Assembly: GCF_039534085.1 (NCBI RefSeq)
Contig: NZ_BAAAUT010000024.1
Location: 46,826 to 110,825, forward strand
Length of the DNA: 64,000 bases
From: Planomonospora_B alba
Lineage (GTDB): Bacteria > Actinomycetota > Actinomycetes > Streptosporangiales > Streptosporangiaceae
Direction: 5' to 3'
Below, piece after piece: positions 1-7,574 of this stretch. The notes beneath the pieces are model-generated. The model saw nothing but the letters and a program-made list of their open reading frames with translations. It was not told where the DNA came from and made no database searches. How positions within the stretch are numbered: the stretch's first letter is position 1; each line of letters begins with the position of its first letter. The position numbers were made by a program, and so were the translations under genes.

Positions 1-890
1 ACGCCCAGCGCGCGGGCGAAGTCGCCGGGCGGGCCGGAGGGCACGACCAGCAGCGGGGTGGCGGTCTGCGCCACCTGCCCGGCGGCCCTGCTCACCAGCG
101 CGTCGCCTCCTGCCACGGCGAGCACCTTGGCCTGCGAGGCGGCCCGGCGCACCACCTCGCCGAGGTCGTCGCCGGGGCCCGGCTCGCGGATCTCCGCCCG
201 GGGCAGCGCGGCGCGCAGCACGTCCGCCGCCCTCGCCCCCGCCTGGGCGGCGCCCGTGCCGGCCCCCTCGTCGACCACGGCGACCAGGCCCTCGCCCTGC
301 GGGTCGAGCCGGACGGGAGGGGCGGTGACGGCGGCCCGGGCCCGGCCCGCCTCGGCGGCCTCCGGCCACAGGCGCAGGGTGAGCGCCCCGGCCGCCACGC
401 CGACCGCCACCCCGGCCAGCACGTCACCGGGGTAGTGCACACCGGTGTAGACGCGGGAGAAGCACACCCCCGCGGCGAGCAGCCCCACGGGTACGGCGAC
501 GGCCCGGGGCGCCTCCACCGCCACGGCTGCGGCGAACGCGGCGGCCGAGGCGGAGTGGCCGGAGGGGAACGACGCCGACAGCGGCATCCTGACCAGCCGT
601 GCGAGCGGGAGCCCCTCGGCGGACGGCCGCCTCCGCCGGAACGCCTGCTTGCCCACGAGGTTCACCAGAGGGCTGGCCAGGCTGACCGCGAGCAGCCCGC
701 GGGTCGCCGCCCGGCGCAGCGGCCGCCGCCCGCTGACCGCGAGGGCGCCGGCGATCCCGGCCCACAGCAGGGAGTTGTCCGCCGCGCGCGACAGGGCGGG
801 CACCACACGCTCGAAGCCGGGCAGCCGCGCGCCGGCCACGGCGGCGAACAGCCGCCGGTCCATCCTGCTCAGCCGCTCCGCCCACCGCAT
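1..890 (-). CDS. PAP2 phosphatase / diacylglycerol-kinase-like fusion protein (partial, 3' end outside window)
   Basis: The N-terminal half is a membrane PAP2 (type 2 phosphatidic acid phosphatase) domain with all three signature motifs: KQAFRRRRP (K-x6-RP, about residue 80), PSGHSAS (about 108) and SRVYTGVHYPGD (SR-x5-H-x3-D, about 147). The second half resembles a diacylglycerol/lipid kinase: a GGD motif near residue 262, then VPSGPPGDFARALG just before the window edge. Such fusions act on membrane lipid phosphates. Two glycine-rich kinase motifs are altered: GGDALVS stands where GGDGTVN is usual, and the P-x-GT-x-N motif is also degenerate, so kinase activity is doubtful. The start is the ATG at 890; an in-frame ATG at 863 is the alternative. 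A SigB-like promoter lies immediately upstream and would give an almost leaderless transcript from 890. Family call is firm; activity of the second domain is inference. Confidence 0.85.
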   Translation of the reverse strand, partial: MRWAERLSRMDRRLFAAVAGARLPGFERVVPALSRAADNSLLWAGIAGALAVSGRRPLRRAATRGLLAVSLASPLVNLVGKQAFRRRRPSAEGLPLARLVRMPLSASFPSGHSASAAAFAAAVAVEAPRAVAVPVGLLAAGVCFSRVYTGVHYPGDVLAGVAVGVAAGALTLRLWPEAAEAGRARAAVTAPPVRLDPQGEGLVAVVDEGAGTGAAQAGARAADVLRAALPRAEIREPGPGDDLGEVVRRAASQAKVLAVAGGDALVSRAAGQVAQTATPLLVVPSGPPGDFARALG

Positions 891-896
891 CCGCCC

Positions 897-920
897 ACAC
901 CCTTTCCGACGACGAGCAAC
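897..920 (-). promoter_or_regulatory. Candidate SigB/SigF-type promoter of the PAP2 fusion gene
   Basis: On the minus strand GTTG (920-917) is followed by a 14-nt spacer and GGGTGT (902-897). It resembles the actinobacterial stress-sigma consensus (GNNT-N14-16-GGGTAY), with G for A in the -10. Only 6 nt separate it from the ATG at 890, implying a leaderless transcript. Supported by three similar boxes nearby. Confidence 0.4.
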
Positions 921-1066
921 CGGACAGGTACGTGATCCTGCCGACCATCCCCATATCCTCCGCGCGTCCCTTTCATTCGCCGGACGATCCGGGGGACGAT
1001 CCGCGGCGGAAGGGGGTTCACGGCGCCGTCCCCGCGCGGAGTCCGCAGGCCCCGCGGGCGGACGGC

Positions 1067-1090
1067 GTTTGTCCTTCCTCCACCGGGATA
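1067..1090 (+). promoter_or_regulatory. Candidate SigB/SigF-type promoter of csbD-like gene
   Basis: GTTT (1067-1070), a 14-nt spacer, then GGGATA (1085-1090), about 47 nt before the GTG start of the CsbD protein. CsbD-family genes are classical general-stress (SigB) targets, which fits the box. Confidence 0.5.
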
Positions 1091-1137
1091 GGTGCCGTTG
1101 TCGTCCGAGAGAACACGACGACCGAGGAGGGACGACC

Positions 1138-1332
1138 GTGGGCACCGAAGACAAGATCTCCAACAAGGCCGAGGAGCTCAAGGGCCGGGCCAAGGAGAAC
1201 CTGGGCTACGCCACCGGTGACGAGGAGCTGCGCGCCGAGGGGCGGGCCGACCGGACCGAGGGCGGCCTCAAGCAGGCGGGCGAGAAGGTCAAGGACGCCG
1301 GGAAGAAGATCAAGGACGCCTTCGGGAGCTGA
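1138..1332 (+). CDS. CsbD family stress-response protein
   Basis: A 64-residue, very hydrophilic, Lys/Glu-rich protein with the CsbD signature: repeated K-A-x-E-x-K-G-x-A-K-E spacing, 'EELKGRAKENLGYATGD' and a lysine-rich tail. CsbD proteins are small, probably disordered bacterial stress proteins of unknown biochemical role, induced by general-stress sigma factors. The GTG start at 1138 is chosen because GAGGAGG lies at good spacing before it. A GTTT-N14-GGGATA box upstream suggests stress-sigma control. The 3' end overlaps the convergent membrane-protein gene by 23 bp. Confidence 0.93.
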   Translation: MGTEDKISNKAEELKGRAKENLGYATGDEELRAEGRADRTEGGLKQAGEKVKDAGKKIKDAFGS

Positions 1333-1765
1333 CGCGCCGGCGTGCGCGTGGCGGCACGGCGGGGACCCGGACCGGCGGGTCCCCGGCGTGCCCGTGCGCT
1401 CCCGCCCGCCACCAGGCGACGATCCACGCCGCCTCCACGGCCGCGTCGAGCAGGTAGACCGGCCGGATGCGCCGGCGCGCCACGTAGACCACGTCGATCA
1501 CCGCCAGGGTCGCCGCGGTCGCGACGCCCACCCGCCGCGCGTGCTCGCGCCCCTCGGGCGTCGCGGCGCCCCGCAACTGCGACCAGCCGATCCCGACCAG
1601 CAGCCCGCCCACCGTGCGGACCAGCCAGTCGTCCTCCTTCGGACCGGAGACCTTCTCGAAGCTCGGCAGGTGCACCAGCGGCCACAACCCCGACAGCACG
1701 TTGAAGGCGCCGTGCCACAGCGCCGGCCCGGCCGCGCCGGATCTCTTTCCCGAACCTTCTCCCAT
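1310..1765 (-). CDS. Small hypothetical membrane protein
   Basis: 151 residues, not assigned to a named family. The N-terminal part contains WHGAFNVLSGLWPLVHLPSF, then 'SGPKEDDWLVRTVGGLLVGIG', with hydrophobic segments around residues 55-70 and 85-102 and near AAWIVAWW (about 120), so probably three to four membrane passes. The C-terminal 20 residues are Arg/Pro-rich and probably cytoplasmic. The start at 1765 is the first ATG of the conserved-looking part; no strong ribosome-binding site is seen. It is convergent with and overlaps the CsbD gene by 23 bp, and sits between stress genes, so an envelope-stress role is possible but only inferred from position. Confidence 0.6.
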   Translation of the reverse strand: MGEGSGKRSGAAGPALWHGAFNVLSGLWPLVHLPSFEKVSGPKEDDWLVRTVGGLLVGIGWSQLRGAATPEGREHARRVGVATAATLAVIDVVYVARRRIRPVYLLDAAVEAAWIVAWWRAGAHGHAGDPPVRVPAVPPRARRRVSSRRRP

Positions 1766-1830
1766 GCGTGGCCGGTGCCCGGGCTCCCACCGGGCAAACA
1801 CCCGCCATGCGGCGGCGGGCCCGGTGGCGG

Positions 1831-1854
1831 GTTTCGCCCCCGGCACACGGGTAG
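1831..1854 (+). promoter_or_regulatory. Candidate SigB/SigF-type promoter of hemerythrin gene
   Basis: GTTT (1831-1834), a 14-nt spacer, then GGGTAG (1849-1854), 28 nt before the ATG and just upstream of the AAGGGAG ribosome-binding site. It is the best match in the window to the actinobacterial stress-sigma consensus. Confidence 0.6.
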
Positions 1855-1882
1855 CCCAGCGGTACACCGAAGGGAGAACGAC

Positions 1883-2464
1883 ATGACCGAGCGCCAGACG
1901 GTGCCCGAACTGATGGAAGAGAACGACGTCGTCGACCTGCTCATCCGGCAGCACTCGATGATCAGGGACCTGTTCGACGAGGTCGAGAAGGCCTCCGCCA
2001 GCGAGCGGGAGGAGGCTTTCCAGCGCCTGGTCCGGATGCTGGCCGTGCACGAGACGGCCGAGGAGGAGATCGTGCACCCGTACGCCCGGCGCAAGCTGGA
2101 GGGCGGGGACGCGGTGGTGGACGACCGCCTGGCCGAGGAGCACGAGGCCAAGAAGCTGCTCATGGCCATGGACAAGGCCGGTGTCGAGGACTCCCGGTTC
2201 ATGACGAACCTGGCGGTGCTGCGGGCCTCCGTGATGGCCCACGCGCGCAGCGAGGAGCGCTACGAGTTCATGCAGCTGCGCGCCCGCACCAGCCCGACGG
2301 AGCGGCGCGCGATGGCCGCCGGGCTGAAGGCCGCCGAGGCGATGGCCCCCACCCACCCCCACCCGGGCGTCGAGTCGGCGACCAAGAACATCCTGGTGGG
2401 CACGCCGGTCGCGATGATGGACCGGATCCGCGACGTGATCCGCAACGCGATGAAGGCGGACTGA
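1883..2464 (+). CDS. Hemerythrin/HHE cation-binding domain protein
   Basis: 193 residues. An N-terminal hemerythrin-like four-helix bundle is shown by the histidine/glutamate ladder: QHSMIRDLFDEVEK (about residue 19), HETAEEEIVHPYAR (about 56), EEHEAKKLL (about 83) and MAHARSEERYEF (about 118). These residues bind a di-iron centre that senses or binds O2 or reactive species. The C-terminal 60 residues, including a Thr-His-Pro-His-Pro stretch, form a tail seen in many actinobacterial members. The ATG at 1883 is preceded by AAGGGAG. A SigB-like promoter lies directly upstream, so expression under general stress is likely. It stands alone between the membrane protein and the convergent ferritin-like gene. 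Confidence 0.9.
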   Translation: MTERQTVPELMEENDVVDLLIRQHSMIRDLFDEVEKASASEREEAFQRLVRMLAVHETAEEEIVHPYARRKLEGGDAVVDDRLAEEHEAKKLLMAMDKAGVEDSRFMTNLAVLRASVMAHARSEERYEFMQLRARTSPTERRAMAAGLKAAEAMAPTHPHPGVESATKNILVGTPVAMMDRIRDVIRNAMKAD

Positions 2465-2577
2465 GCCGGCCGCGGCGGCCCCGCGCCCGGCGCCGTCCCG
2501 TGCCGCCTGCGCCACGGCACCGTCCGGCGCCGCCGGTCCGCCGCACGGCCCGTCTCCCGGCGGCCCGCGCACGGGTG

Positions 2578-2607
2578 CGGCCCGCACCCCGCGAGGGGTG
2601 CGGGCCG
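2578..2607. terminator. Bidirectional stem-loop between convergent genes
   Basis: Perfect 13-bp inverted repeat (2578-2590 / 2595-2607) with a 4-nt GCGA loop, between the hemerythrin stop (2464) and the convergent ferritin-like gene stop (2634). GC-rich without a strong T-tract, as is usual for actinobacterial terminators. Confidence 0.6.
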
Positions 2608-2633
2608 TACGGCGTGCGGGCCCGGCGGCCGCT

Positions 2634-3836
2634 CTAGCGGATCTCGCGGAGGCTGGGCACCGGGTGGTCGCCCTCCATCTGGTGGCGGTACTCCCGGCCG
2701 GACTTGGCGCGGTTGTCGTCGATGACCAGCTCGCTCGGCGGCTTCTCCCCGCCGTGGACGGCCGCCTGCAGCTTCTCGAACCGCTCGTGCATGTCCTGCA
2801 CGTAGCCGGTGCCGATGGTGGTGTAGTCGATCTGCGTGGCCAGCAGCTCGCGCAGGTAGGCCTTGTTGGGCTCGAAGGTCACCGGCGCCGGCAGGTGCGG
2901 GGCCAGCACCTCCTGCGGGTCGCGGCCGTCGTGCCGCTTGAACAGCTCCGCGGCCAGGCGCAGGTGCTCCAGCTCCATGTTGAGGTGGAGCTCCCAGATC
3001 GCCTTCACCTTCGGGTCGGACTCGGTCTCCATGAACGAGTGGTACAGGTAGCACTCGTTGTACTCGTGGTTGAGCAGCATCTCCCACCAGGTCTCCCCCG
3101 GGTCGACCAGCGACTCGTAGTGGGTGACGTGCTCCTCCTCGATCATCCCGATCTCCTGGTAGAGCTGGCGGGCGATCGGCTCCATGTACAGCGGGCCCAC
3201 GTTCATGTAGAAGTTCATGGTCTGCTGCTCGGCCGCCATGATCGTCAGCGCGTGCATCTTGGAGATCGGCTCGGTCGTGCTCCTGTCGTACGGCTCGCGC
3301 ACGTTGTCGATCGGGTGCCGGTGGTGCAGGTAGGTCGGCCGGCCCGGCATGACCTCGGTGAGCCCGTCGACGATCTTCTCGGCCTTGCGGTGCTCGATCA
3401 TCTCGAACAGGTTGGCGTACCGGTACAGGTGGTCGAAGTCCTCCAGCACGCCGAACTGGTAGGCCTGCTTGAGGTAGGGGTCCGGCTCCATCCGCGCGAC
3501 CCACGCCGTCAGGTCGACCGCGACCTGCTCGTAGGCGAGCGTGGTCTCCAGCACCGACGCCAGGCCGGGCAGCAGCCAGTTGACGGCCTTCTGCTGCTGC
3601 GCCTCGATGTAGCGGACCTCGGCCAGCTGGTGCTTGACCGCCATGTCGGGGCAGTGCCGGGCCATGTGGTGGCTGAAGAAGACCGCCTCGGTCTCGATGC
3701 CGTTCATCGTGATGATCCGGCACCGGGTGTAGGGGTCGGAGTGGTCGGGGTCGATCGGCATGACGTTCAGCTCACGCCAGTTGCGCAGCTGCCGGTCCAG
3801 CGGGATCCCCCGCTCCTGCAACGGATTGAAGGTCAT
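2634..3836 (-). CDS. Ferritin-like (putative di-iron) protein of unknown function
   Basis: 400 residues, soluble, unusually rich in His, Glu, Tyr and Met. It has several ferritin-like helices with Glu...E-x-x-H pairs: LAYEQVAVDL with EDFDHLYRYANLFE (about residues 100-140), MAAEQQTMNFYMNVG with EIGMIEEEHVTHYESL (about 205-250), and NHEYNECYLYHSFMETE with ELHLNMELEHLRLAAELF (about 260-305). This looks like repeated carboxylate-bridged di-iron four-helix units, so oxidoreductase or iron-handling activity is likely; I do not recognise a named family. GAGGAG precedes the ATG at 3836 at correct spacing, and a SigB-like promoter gives a leader of about 37 nt. Placement beside hemerythrin and CsbD supports a stress role. 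Confidence 0.75.
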   Translation of the reverse strand: MTFNPLQERGIPLDRQLRNWRELNVMPIDPDHSDPYTRCRIITMNGIETEAVFFSHHMARHCPDMAVKHQLAEVRYIEAQQQKAVNWLLPGLASVLETTLAYEQVAVDLTAWVARMEPDPYLKQAYQFGVLEDFDHLYRYANLFEMIEHRKAEKIVDGLTEVMPGRPTYLHHRHPIDNVREPYDRSTTEPISKMHALTIMAAEQQTMNFYMNVGPLYMEPIARQLYQEIGMIEEEHVTHYESLVDPGETWWEMLLNHEYNECYLYHSFMETESDPKVKAIWELHLNMELEHLRLAAELFKRHDGRDPQEVLAPHLPAPVTFEPNKAYLRELLATQIDYTTIGTGYVQDMHERFEKLQAAVHGGEKPPSELVIDDNRAKSGREYRHQMEGDHPVPSLREIR

Positions 3837-3879
3837 TCGCCTCTCCTCGTTCGGTGGCTGTAGGCGTGGATCGGCTGCC

Positions 3880-3904
3880 CTACCCTCTGGTCTCGCGGAG
3901 CAAC
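3880..3904 (-). promoter_or_regulatory. Candidate SigB/SigF-type promoter of the ferritin-like gene
   Basis: On the minus strand GTTG (3904-3901), a 15-nt spacer, then GGGTAG (3885-3880), 43 nt upstream of the ATG. It shares the exact GGGTAG -10 with the hemerythrin promoter. Confidence 0.5.
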
Positions 3905-3995
3905 CCGGCCTCATCCGCCACCTTCCCCGGCCCGCCCCTCCCCCCTGGTCGGCGCAGGAAAAATCATCGTCAACCGGCCGCCCGGCCCCGCCGGC

Positions 3996-4778
3996 TCAGT
4001 CCTCGTCGCTCCCTCCGGGCGCCGGGTCGCTCAGGTCGTAGCCGCGGGCGGCCAGCTCGGCCTCGACCGCCGCGCAGACCGTCTCCACCACCGTGACCCG
4101 GGCCAGCCGCTTGTCGTCGGCGGCCACGACGTGCCAGGGCCCGGCCTCGTGGCCGGTGCGCTCCAGCATCTCCTCGACCGCGATCTCGTACTCCGCCCGC
4201 CTGTCCCGGTTGCGCCAGTCCTCGGCGGTGAGCTTCCAGGCGCGCAGCGGGTCGCCCGCCCGGGACTGGAAGCGGCGCAGCTGCTCCTCCTCCGAGACGT
4301 GCATCCAGAACTTGACGATGATCATGCCCTCGGCCGCGAGGGTCCGCTCGAACTCCACGATCTCGCCGTAGGCGCGCCTCCACTGCTCCTCGGTGGCGAA
4401 GCCCTCCACCCGCTCCACCAGCACCCGCCCGTACCAGGAGCGGTCGAGCACCGCCATGCCGCCCCAGCCGGGCAGGACCTTCCAGAACCGCCAGAGGAAG
4501 TGGTGGCGGGCCTCGTCGGGGGTCGGGGCGGCGAACTGGGCGACCCGGACGTGCCGGGGGTCGAGCGGCCGGACCAGGCGCTTGATCGCGCCGCCCTTGC
4601 CGGAGGCGTCCCACCCCTCGAACACCACGCAGAGCGGCGGGCCGATGCGCTTGTCGCCGATCTGCCCGCCGAGCATGAGCCGGAGCCGGAGCAGCCGGTA
4701 GAGCGCGGCGTCGAGCCGCTCGGCCGCCTCCTTCTTCGGAAGCCTGCGGGACAGGTCGATCTCAGCCAGTCGGTTCAT
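3996..4778 (-). CDS. ppk2: Polyphosphate kinase 2 (PPK2 family)
   Basis: 260 residues, one PPK2 domain of the P-loop kinase fold. The Walker A is GWDASGKGGAIKRL (about residue 54), the lid/Walker B region is LDRSWYGRVLVERVEGF (about 111-127), and KFWMHVSEEEQLRRF is the conserved stretch after it. PPK2 enzymes use inorganic polyphosphate to phosphorylate nucleoside mono- or diphosphates; substrate class cannot be told with confidence, but the single short domain fits the class I/III group. The ATG at 4778 has GGAGG directly upstream. It stands alone, downstream of the stress cluster, and shares the polyphosphate theme with the Ppx/GppA phosphatase at 26795-27733. Confidence 0.9.
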   Translation of the reverse strand: MNRLAEIDLSRRLPKKEAAERLDAALYRLLRLRLMLGGQIGDKRIGPPLCVVFEGWDASGKGGAIKRLVRPLDPRHVRVAQFAAPTPDEARHHFLWRFWKVLPGWGGMAVLDRSWYGRVLVERVEGFATEEQWRRAYGEIVEFERTLAAEGMIIVKFWMHVSEEEQLRRFQSRAGDPLRAWKLTAEDWRNRDRRAEYEIAVEEMLERTGHEAGPWHVVAADDKRLARVTVVETVCAAVEAELAARGYDLSDPAPGGSDED

Positions 4779-4860
4779 ACCTCCACCCTGGCACGTCCGC
4801 CCGCGCGGTGATCCGCGCGGCCTCCGGCGGCCCGGGGATCCGTCCGCCGCGGCGGTGCGG

Positions 4861-5307
4861 TCACCTCACGGTGATCCGGAAGGTCGCCTCGCCGGAGCGG
4901 CGGCGGCTCTGCTCGTCGGCGGGGACGCGGCCGGCCGGGCAGCGCCAGCAGTTGGAGACCGTGACCGAGGCCGTGCCGGGGCGCTTGGCGTTGAACACGT
5001 AGTAGCGGGTGCCGCCCCCGCCGGTGGTGTCGGACCCGCCCTCGTGCTCGTACTCGTCGCCGATGTACGACAGCAGTGCCACGTCGGGCAGCTCCTCCAG
5101 CTTCCAGCTGTCGCCGACGGAGGCGTTCTCGGCCACCGCCAGGGAGAACCGCTCGCCGGGGGCGACCTCCACCTCCGCCGTGGCGCCGATCCGCCCCTCG
5201 GTGACCTTCCCGTAGTCACCGACGGCCCTGCCGCCGCCGCAGCCCGCCACCAGCACCGCCAACGCCACCGGCACCACCGCGGCGGCGCCTCCCGTTCGGA
5301 ACCTCAC
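4861..5307 (-). CDS. Secreted lipoprotein with chagasin-like protease-inhibitor fold
   Basis: 148 residues. A lipoprotein signal peptide is evident: hydrophobic AAAVVPVALAVLV followed by the lipobox VAGC with Cys about residue 24. The mature part has the chagasin/amoebiapain (inhibitor I42) pattern: VAPGERFSLAVAENASVGDSWKL, then GGGGTRYYVFNAKRPGTASV and a final beta-strand. In the family three loops block cysteine proteases; here the first (usually NPTTGY-W) reads NASVGDSW, and the GGGGTRYYVF loop is well conserved. GTG at 5307 overlaps the TGA of the upstream metallohydrolase gene (GTGA), so the two are translationally coupled. Inhibitory activity is inferred from fold only. Confidence 0.72.
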   Translation of the reverse strand: MRFRTGGAAAVVPVALAVLVAGCGGGRAVGDYGKVTEGRIGATAEVEVAPGERFSLAVAENASVGDSWKLEELPDVALLSYIGDEYEHEGGSDTTGGGGTRYYVFNAKRPGTASVTVSNCWRCPAGRVPADEQSRRRSGEATFRITVR

Positions 5308-7445
5308 GCGGGCCAGGGTAGCGAGCCGGAGCGGCGCAGCCTGCTCCGGTACACCTCGCGCGCCCGCTCGTAGAGGGCCAGGTGGTCGTCGAGCTGCCCG
5401 GGCGCGTCGAACCCGCCCTCCTCGCGGACCATCGCCTCCAGGCGGTCGAGCCACTCCAGGCACCAGCGGACGTCCTCGGGGCGGGCCACGTGGCGGCCGT
5501 CCACGTCGAGGTGGACCGGGCTGGTGTGGGCGTGCACGCCGGTGGGGTGGAAGCTGCGCTCGTGCGGGGCGCCGGAGGCGACCGCGACCACGTAGGTCGG
5601 CCCGTCCACGACCAGCCCGGCGGTGACCTCCAGGACGGGGGCGCCCCCTCCGCCGGCGGTGACGGACGCCTCCACGCCCGGAGCCGCGGTGGCCGCGCCG
5701 TCGGCGGCCGCGGCGACGACCCCGTCGGCGGTGCGGATCTCCAGCCGCTCCACCTCCGGGCCGACCGCCCGGGCCGTCACCGTGACCCGGTCGCCGGACG
5801 ACAGGTTCAGCGTGTCGCCCGGCCCGCGCCCGTCCACCGCCAGCTCCAGCCAGGGGCCGGTGGTGGCGAAGGTACGGCCCCGCCGGATCGCCTCGGCGAA
5901 CGCCTCCGCCGACAGCGGCCCGTCCAGGCGGGCGTAGACCCGCTCCCAGCCGGGCGGGCTGGACTGGCTGCCGCGGCGGGCGAAGGAGACCATGGAGTCG
6001 GTCCCTGCGGTGACCGCCAGCCGGTTCCCGGCCCCGATCAGGCGCCGGTAGACCACGGCGGTCGCCTGGACCGACGAGTGGTTGAGCACGTCGAGGGCGT
6101 CGACCAGGCCGAGCGCCGCGTCCGCGACGATCTCCCGGGCCGAGCAGTTGCGCCGCCACAGCAGGGCCGCCTCCGGGCCGTCGGTCTCGGCGACCGGCGC
6201 GTGGAAGGGGTGGCTGTAGCCGGTGACCGCGCCGAGGCCGCGCAGCTCCTCGCAGGCCGCGCTGTTGGGCGGCCAGTCGGCGGTGCCGAGGAACCCGGTG
6301 TGGAAGCGGGAGGGCGGCGCGGCGGGGGTGAAGGCGAAGAAGTGGCCGAGCAGGTCGTTGCGGTACTCGACGCCGATCCGCGCCAGGTGGGTCGCGTCCG
6401 ACCAGGGCAGGTCGCGGCCCGCCCAGTGCTCCAGCGCCTCGGCGTCGTAGACCCGCGCCGAGGAGACGTTCCCGGCGACCAGGTTGAGCACGTGCAGGTC
6501 CTCGCCGTGCTGCATGGCCGCGGCCAGGCCGGGGGTGCCGACCATGTCCCCGGCCCAGTTGAGGTGGACGTGCATGTCCCCGCCGTACCAGCCGCGGGCC
6601 GCGGCGTCGTAGAGCCGCTCGGGGACCAGGTCGACCACCGTCTCCCGTCCCGGGACGGGGGTGACGGCCGCCTCGGCCGTGCCGTACTCCATGCCGCGGG
6701 CCACCCGGACGGTGAGCGGCTCGGCCGGGACGTCCAGGACCAGGTCGTCGCCGTGGAAGTAGGGCCGCACGTGGGCGTCGCGCCGGTGCGGGGCCCCGGC
6801 CGGGTACCAGCCCTGGCCGTGCTCGCCGTACACGCTCCACCGGCACGGCATGCCGGCGCGCACCCGCAGGCGGGCGGCGGGCGCGCGGCGGGTCAGCGGG
6901 GCCAGGTCGACCCGCGCGCCGTCCACGACGACCTCGACCGCGGAGGTGACCGGGATCAGCGCGGCGCCGCGCGGCCCGATCCGGTACGGCCTGCCGTCCA
7001 CCAGCACGGTCGCGGGCTCGGCGCGGGCGGAGTCCACCAGCAGCGTCGTGCGCAGCGGCCGGTCGTCGAGCACGGCCAGCGCCTTCGCCTCCAGCACGGC
7101 CTCCGGCGCGCCGGCGCCGCCGGACAGGCGGAGCGCGGCGAGGTTCTCCAGCACCTCCCCGGCAAGGACGTCGCGGACCACCTCCGCCATGTCGAGTTCG
7201 CGCAGGTGCTCTTCGAGCTTCCTGACGTCGGCGCCCGGGTGCCGCTCGGCGACCTTGCGGTGGCAGACGCCCCAGAAGTCGCGCGGGCCCATCAGGTAGG
7301 CGTCGGCGGCCATCGACTTCACGTAGAAGATCGGGTCCTCGCCCCAGGTGACCCCGTGCCGGGCCAGCAGCGCCCGGTAGTCGTCGAGGGCCTCGGCCAC
7401 CGCCTGCGGCAGGGCGGAGCCGGTGCAGGCGGGGTCGTCGCACAT
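5304..7445 (-). CDS. CehA/McbA family metallohydrolase (PHP-like) domain protein
   Basis: 713 residues. The N-terminal 280 residues include a helical region and beta-rich modules. The catalytic PHP-like domain begins with GWYGGDMHVHLNW (about residue 288), the D-x-H-x-H metal motif of the CehA/McbA group, and continues with GVEYRNDLLGHFFAF, GYSHPFHAP and TAGTDSMVSF, which supply further metal ligands. Family members hydrolyse carbamate or ester substrates; many are uncharacterised. No signal peptide is seen. The ATG at 7445 has GAGGAGG upstream. Its stop overlaps the start of the chagasin-like lipoprotein gene, forming a two-gene operon. Substrate is unknown. Confidence 0.78.
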   Translation of the reverse strand: MCDDPACTGSALPQAVAEALDDYRALLARHGVTWGEDPIFYVKSMAADAYLMGPRDFWGVCHRKVAERHPGADVRKLEEHLRELDMAEVVRDVLAGEVLENLAALRLSGGAGAPEAVLEAKALAVLDDRPLRTTLLVDSARAEPATVLVDGRPYRIGPRGAALIPVTSAVEVVVDGARVDLAPLTRRAPAARLRVRAGMPCRWSVYGEHGQGWYPAGAPHRRDAHVRPYFHGDDLVLDVPAEPLTVRVARGMEYGTAEAAVTPVPGRETVVDLVPERLYDAAARGWYGGDMHVHLNWAGDMVGTPGLAAAMQHGEDLHVLNLVAGNVSSARVYDAEALEHWAGRDLPWSDATHLARIGVEYRNDLLGHFFAFTPAAPPSRFHTGFLGTADWPPNSAACEELRGLGAVTGYSHPFHAPVAETDGPEAALLWRRNCSAREIVADAALGLVDALDVLNHSSVQATAVVYRRLIGAGNRLAVTAGTDSMVSFARRGSQSSPPGWERVYARLDGPLSAEAFAEAIRRGRTFATTGPWLELAVDGRGPGDTLNLSSGDRVTVTARAVGPEVERLEIRTADGVVAAAADGAATAAPGVEASVTAGGGGAPVLEVTAGLVVDGPTYVVAVASGAPHERSFHPTGVHAHTSPVHLDVDGRHVARPEDVRWCLEWLDRLEAMVREEGGFDAPGQLDDHLALYERAREVYRSRLRRSGSLPWPA

Positions 7446-7574
7446 GCGTCCTCCTCGGGGCGCTCACTCAGGGGCTCGCCATGATCACCGCAATCGTGGC
7501 ACGGCGGGCGCGGGCCGCGGGGACCACGCCGCCGCGCCGGATGGCTTTCTCCCCACCCGGGCGGACATATGTGA

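Noticed and set aside
5382..7484. 700-codon plus-strand frame opposite the CehA/McbA-type gene
   Set aside because: Antisense shadow; the minus strand has metal-binding motifs, a ribosome-binding site and coupling to the next gene.
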